Assembly: GCF_052324685.1 (NCBI RefSeq)
Contig: NC_135220.1
Coordinates: forward strand, 1,174,906-1,238,905
Source of the DNA: Brachyhypopomus gauderio
Taxonomy: Eukaryota; Chordata; Actinopteri; Gymnotiformes; Hypopomidae
DNA: 64,000 nucleotides
Reading direction: 5' to 3'
Positions 59,347 to 64,000 of this stretch are shown here, piece after piece; the stretch's first letter is position 1, and each line of letters opens with the position of its first letter. The translations under genes and the position numbers were made by a program. A model generated the notes under the pieces. That model was not told the origin of the DNA, did not search any database, and saw only the letters and a program-made list of their open reading frames with translations.

Positions 59347-60750
59347 ATGTTACCTGCCCCCGTAGTCTGTATGTCAGTCTCCCAAAAGGAGCCGTTGCTG
59401 GAGATGCCCTGCAGTATGTAGGTGGAGCCAGGCTGCAGGCCCTGCAGGGAGTAGAAGGTCTGGGAGGAGTTCACCTTCTCCGAACGCTGCAAGCCTCCCT
59501 TGCCTTAGAGACGGAAAACCCAACACACACGATCCCATCGGCACGTTAGCAGCAAGCACTGAGCCCCTCGCTCCAGGTCTGGTAACACCAACACACCAGC
59601 GCCAGGACTCCTGAAGTTGGTGAAAACTTTACAGCAAAACTTTACAGCAAAGCTTTACTCCAAACTCCCACCAGTGCATTCACATCGGATGCCCTTTCAC
59701 ATAAGAACAGGGACCATATCAAAGGGTACAGATCTACTCCAGTATGATCGTGTAAACGATAACGGCTCCATTAGCGCGTTCACAGTGTGCTCCGCTCTGG
59801 CAAAGCTCTCACCGTTCTTCCGCTGGTAGTGAATGTGAAAGCCCACATTTCTCTGCCTCTCATGGGAAACCCACGTTAGGTTGACGTACGTTTCTCCAAC
59901 AGACAGACTAAAGTTCCGCGGTGGACCTGTTCACACACACACACACACACGCAAAATCACACAAACACTAAAATGACGGGGTGAAAAAAACATTTCATTT
60001 CATGCAGGTTTCCATTCTGGATGTTTTCCCTGTAACATAAATGGTATCAGTATGGTGTTCTCCCTGCAGGAATAGAGCACGCAGGCATTTCTACATTTAC
60101 CCTGTAATCTCAATCACTGCACTTCTAGTGTGTCCATTACTCATGCACACTGCTTTATTTAGATTAACTTTCATGCTTCATGGAAACTGAAACTGTGTCT
60201 CGGAAATAGCAGATGGTTCGCTGCTGGATTATACTTAGTTTGATAAGATTTTTTTCTTTTTTGTTCTATTCTTGAACGTCATGTTTTATTCATTGTTCAG
60301 TGATTTTCCATTGCTGGGTGATGCTGGCTTATCAGAACACTTGGTACTTGATACCAGATAACAGAACATAAAACTTTGATGCTTGTTTCTTGAAGAGAAG
60401 GAATCAAGCTTCCTTCCTTTCATGGCTGGTCTATCTGTTTACTATTACCATCCAATTTGTAGTAATATAAACAAGATTAAGCAAATGGCTCAAAAGTACA
60501 ACAGATAAAAATAAGCACTCGAGCTCAAGAGCAGAATTCAACTTGTGAGCAAGACTGCTACATAAATGAGGGACCTCCATCAAGGGTGGTTGCTCCCTCT
60601 CGGGTGATGGGCAGGCCATTCCCAGCAGCAGTGAGGCCATGGAGGTAAAACCGATACCGGCCATGGGGGTCCAGCTCTTTAAGAGTGAGCTGGGTCACTG
60701 TGTGGTCATCGATCCTCTTCTCCTGCATCGGACTATATGCATTATCCACT

Positions 60751-60788
<38 letters not shown>

Positions 60789-63700
60789 GAATGGAAAGAT
60801 GAAAGAGAAAGCACAAAGACTTAATGGAGGAGTTCTTAGTGAGGTAAACTTCTACATGTCCGGAGATTGAGGATTTAACAGCTCCCAACACAGCTCAGCC
60901 AATGTGGTTTCAGGACTACAACTATCCCTTTTATAATGCCACATTACTAGAACAGATGTTTATCTTTGTAGAATGAATGACTAATTACAAGGAAATTAAT
61001 GGTATTTGAAAGTAAAGTAGTGCCTCTGATATGCTTTGAAGAAGCACTATAAGGCTTCCTGTACAGCTAATATTCCTTGTTTAAATGCTATGAATCTTGA
61101 AACTGTTATGGTAACAGTGGAAATGAGTAGACATACGTTGCTGGTATTGCACCAAGTATCCAATCAGAACCCCGTTGGGTTGAGCAGGTGCAGTCCAGTG
61201 CAGGGTCATCTCTCTCTCAGAGGGGCTGACCAGCTCCATAGACATGGGTGGACCAGGAACTGTAGGAATACAACGACGCCATAGATGATTGGAAACCGCC
61301 TGCACGCTGGATCTGTTCATCTTTCTCTGTGATTCTGAACAGACCTGAAGAAAAGCTTGAAATGCTCGATAATTTTCGGAGGACCTGAATATCAGGAAAA
61401 GTGCAAAACTTCGACCGGGACTGGGAACCAGTAACATAACTGTACTGGTTGAGACATGAGCGGTGCCTCACCCCCCTCTGGTGTCTGGAAGGTGCGGGCC
61501 TCCGACTCTGGTCCGTCCCCTTTGCTGTTGAACACGCTCACAGCGAGAGCGTAGCAGGAGTACGGCTGCAGCCCGCCCAGATCCTTCTTCTCCTCGTTAG
61601 CGCCTGTCGTCACGACGACAGAACTCAGGGGCGGGCCCTCCGTCTCAGCGTACGCCTGCCCGTGTCTGCCGCAAGGGCCGTAGTTGGTCAGGTGGATCTT
61701 ACGGAGAAAAACAACGTGGGAAAAATTCACTTCACTTTGATTCTCAGCCAGTGGAATGCTGGAAACGAAAGTCTCATTTCATCAGAGTCAAATAAAAAAT
61801 AAGGGCTTGGAAAAAAAAAAAACTTTTGTATCTCTTTCTAAAACTCAAGATTCAAAAAAGAATTTTTATAATCAGCCTTGGATTCGCAGATTAAAGGAGC
61901 TCAAACGTTTCCCTAGAGGAAGGACTGCAGACACACAGATGGACGTCGGCTTTTCACCACCCCGGGAAGTCAGACTACTTCTCCTACATTTTGAGTTGTG
62001 ACGAGTGTGTGATGGGATTTTGGGTGATGGGAATTTGGGAATATTCTACTTAATTCTTATATAACTGAACCTTGTGTTTTTTTTTAAACTAAGGCTGAAT
62101 TTATTAGCTCTTCAATCCTGTGACATCTTATGACATACAAGGGAAAACGTATATCAACCTCACACTCTGACTTTTCTTTATAAACATCTTAGTTTAAAAC
62201 TCCCTTTCGTTCTTGGCTCTGTATCACTGTATCACTGTATGCAGAGCTTACAACAAGTAAGCTGAGTTTTTATTTCTTCTTTGATGAGGGGCTTGTAAAG
62301 GGTTTTATCTCAGTGGTACAGTACCTTATAACCCAACAGTGGTACAGTACCTTATAACCCAACAGTGGTACAGTACCTTATAACCCAACAGGTGGTACAG
62401 TACCTTATAACCCAACAGGTGGTACAGTACCTTATAACCCAACAGTGGTACAGTACCTTATAACCCAACAGGTGGTACAGTACCTTATAACCCAACAGTG
62501 GTACAGTACCTTATAACCCAACAGGTGGTACAGTACCTTATAACCCAACAGTGGTACAGTACCTTATAACCCAACAGTGGTACAGTACCTTATAACCCAA
62601 CAGGTGGTACAGTACCTTATAACCCAACAGGTGGTACAGTACCTTATAACCCAACAGTGGTACAGTACCTTATAACCCAACAGTGGTACAGTACCTTATA
62701 ACCCAACAGGTGGTACAGTACCTTATAACCCAACAGGTGGCCCCTCACTGTCTCCCTGTCCACTGGAGACCACGTCACCCTAATGGCAGTGCTGTTGTGC
62801 AGAATCACGCCCACATTCAAGGGAGATTCCAGAGGATCTGAAAAACACACACACACAAACACACACACACGCAGACACACAGCACATACAGGGAGGCCCA
62901 GAGGACCCATATGAGAATTTGAAACTGAGATGATCAGGACATCTAAACTAACCCAGTCACTTGCATGATTCTAAATATTCCCTTCGGTTTGCTTCATTGA
63001 CCTGTAGAATGGCTGGAACTGTTCAGGTACACCTAGATCAATATAAAGCACTTATCGAAAGCTGAAACCCCTCATCACGCCGTAGCTATCGCAAACAAGA
63101 GAAGCCTGACTCACAGTCCTCTCCAGAGTAGCCGATGGTGGACCTCGGTTCCGGCCCCTCTCCCACGCTATTAACAGCCTGCACCTTGATATCAAAAGCG
63201 GTGAAATGGTCCACGTCCGGGACAACGAAAGGCGGTGAGGTGGTGTTGGCGATGTGCCAGGAGGGTCCGCTGCCAACCACCTTCCTCCACATGACCTTAT
63301 AGCGGAAACCCGGCCCATTGAAGCTCATTTTATCCATCTCCTGCGAGAAGACAGAGCTGTGAGCTTCGTAGAAATCGTTATCGCCTTCAGAAATCGTTAT
63401 CGTACACAGAATTTGCTTATGCAGCTGGAGCGCGGACGTTTATGGCAAAGGCTCAAAGCAGCATGGAAGGAGACGTGATTCAACAGTTGGCGTGGTAGGA
63501 AGAACAGGTGACCAGGGGCACACACACACACACACACATACATACATACATACATACATACATACTTTATTGATCCCAGAGGGAAATTCCTGAACGCACC
63601 TTCCACGTGATGACGAGGGTGTTCGGGTCCATGGACACACTTTGCACGCCTTCAGGGTTACTGTCTGGCCCTACAGAGGACACACGGGAGTCTTAATGCA

Positions 63701-64000
63701 CAGAGCCCTCTCCGATAAAAGCCTGTCACTTCACATCAACAGCAAGGACCAAGGGCCTTCGCAGAGAGAGCTGGGATGATCACTACTCTGAATGACCATG
63801 GCCCCAAAAAATGTTGGCCTCAGTTCTAGGTCGTAATTGAGCATAAAGCTCGCTGTCTTACGGTCGGCAGGTGTAGAGTACGCTTCAGACGGCGGGCTGG
63901 GGTCGCTCTTGCCGACGTCATTGATGGCGATGACCCGGAAGTGGTAAGACAGGAAGGGTCTCAGGGACAGAGACGCACGCTGGGAATCTCCAGACACACG
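58231..64000 (-). CDS. l1cam: Neural cell adhesion molecule L1, 3' half (partial)
   Basis: Type I membrane adhesion receptor of axons. The 5' half lies beyond the right edge. Exons in gene order: >64000-63862, 63670-63600, 63340-63115, 62837-62722, 61697-61472, 61259-61137, 60748-60575, 59926-59813, 59503-59354, 59059-58928, 58817-58745, 58597-58586 (optional), 58411-58231 (TAG). All phases close. They encode fibronectin III repeats (landmarks [49 protein letters not shown]), a membrane helix ([20 protein letters not shown]), then [11 protein letters not shown] and [19 protein letters not shown]. That tail matches L1CAM and differs from NrCAM, neurofascin and CHL1. The C-terminus is short and the ankyrin motif is altered (LASQY). 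Donor GTCCCT at 60574 is weak. Teleosts have two L1CAM copies; I cannot say which this is. Confidence 0.94.
58586..58597 (-). CDS. l1cam: 12-nt RSLE mini-exon of L1CAM
   Basis: ATCTCTAGAGAG on the minus strand, preceded by TTTCCAG and followed by GTATGA. Included, the protein reads FGEYRSLESDNEEK; skipped, it reads FGEYSDNEEK. Both match the two known vertebrate L1 forms. In mammals the RSLE exon is neuron-specific and creates the YRSL signal for AP-2 endocytosis. Confidence 0.9.
59317..59344 (-). repeat. (AC)14 in an L1CAM intron, 9 bases past the donor
   Basis: On the coding (minus) strand the exon ending at 59354 is followed by GTAACATGG and then AC repeats. Confidence 0.95.
59932..59950 (-). 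repeat. (GT)n at an L1CAM acceptor
   Basis: On the coding strand about nine GT units run up to GAACAG, the acceptor of the exon starting at 59926. Confidence 0.9.
60751..60785 (-). repeat. (CT)n tract serving as L1CAM polypyrimidine tract
   Basis: On the coding strand about 16 CT units end in TTTGCAG, the acceptor of the exon starting at 60748. Confidence 0.9.
62313..62737 (-). repeat. 26/27-bp minisatellite made of an L1CAM exon end plus donor
   Basis: Sixteen copies, counting the real exon end, of a unit that on the coding strand reads CTGTTGGGTTATAAG then GTACTGTACCAC. The copy at 62722-62737 is the true end of the exon starting at 62837; the rest fill the start of the following intron. 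Units differ only by one G (26 or 27 bp). Confidence 0.95.
63541..63595 (-). mobile_element. Retroposon 3' tail in an L1CAM intron
   Basis: On the coding strand GGAATTTCCCTCTGGGATC is followed by AATAAAGTATGTATG and then (TATG)n and (TG)n. This is the common 3' end of fish non-LTR retroposons or their SINEs. It begins about 9 bases into the intron after the exon ending at 63600. Confidence 0.65.

Overview
This is a teleost (ray-finned fish) nuclear genome window. The support is intron-rich vertebrate genes with GT..AG introns, abundant (CA/GT)n microsatellites and minisatellites, an L2-type LINE end, and a decayed Tc1/mariner element of a type common in fish. I cannot name the species. Exon boundaries were placed by hand; reading phase closes across every junction in the genes below, so the models are good even though no alignment could be run.

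Layout. 1-1118: 3' end of a truncated L2-like LINE, then a 1.4 kb ACT-type array. 4202-7927 (+): DFFA (ICAD/DFF45), with exon 1 not found and about 2 kb of minisatellite in an intron. 10499-16941 (-): complete MASP2 in 11 coding exons. 17577-18999: 20 near-identical copies of a 71-bp repeat upstream of MASP2. 19-30.7 kb: no genes seen, several tandem repeats. 31037-31744 (-): two-exon cortistatin-type preprosomatostatin encoding [Pro2]-somatostatin-14, with a CRE and TATA box upstream. 34796-35986: dead Tc1/mariner copy. 37762-39856 (-): complete spermidine synthase (SRM), 7 exons. 40805-49217 (-): complete cohesin subunit SMC1A, 26 exons, 1230 aa. 50690-53149 (+): complete RIBC1, head-to-head with SMC1A. 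53.3-58.2 kb: no genes seen. 58231-64000 (-): 3' half of an L1CAM gene, running off the right edge.

The genes do not form one pathway. From memory of mammalian maps, DFFA, MASP2, CORT and SRM are neighbours on human 1p36.22, whereas SMC1A/RIBC1 (Xp11) and L1CAM (Xq28) are X-linked. The window therefore joins two mammalian linkage groups, with the junction in the 0.95 kb between SRM and SMC1A.

No unknown protein system was found. The unusual biology is where repeats meet splicing: a RIBC1 intron framed by (AC)24 and (GT)15, an L1CAM 5' splice site amplified into a 16-copy minisatellite, a duplicated 5' splice site in MASP2, complementary repeats flanking a frame-neutral L1CAM exon pair, a poly(A)-signal-bearing retroposon tail just inside an L1CAM intron, and an in-frame minisatellite beside the DEVD site of DFFA.
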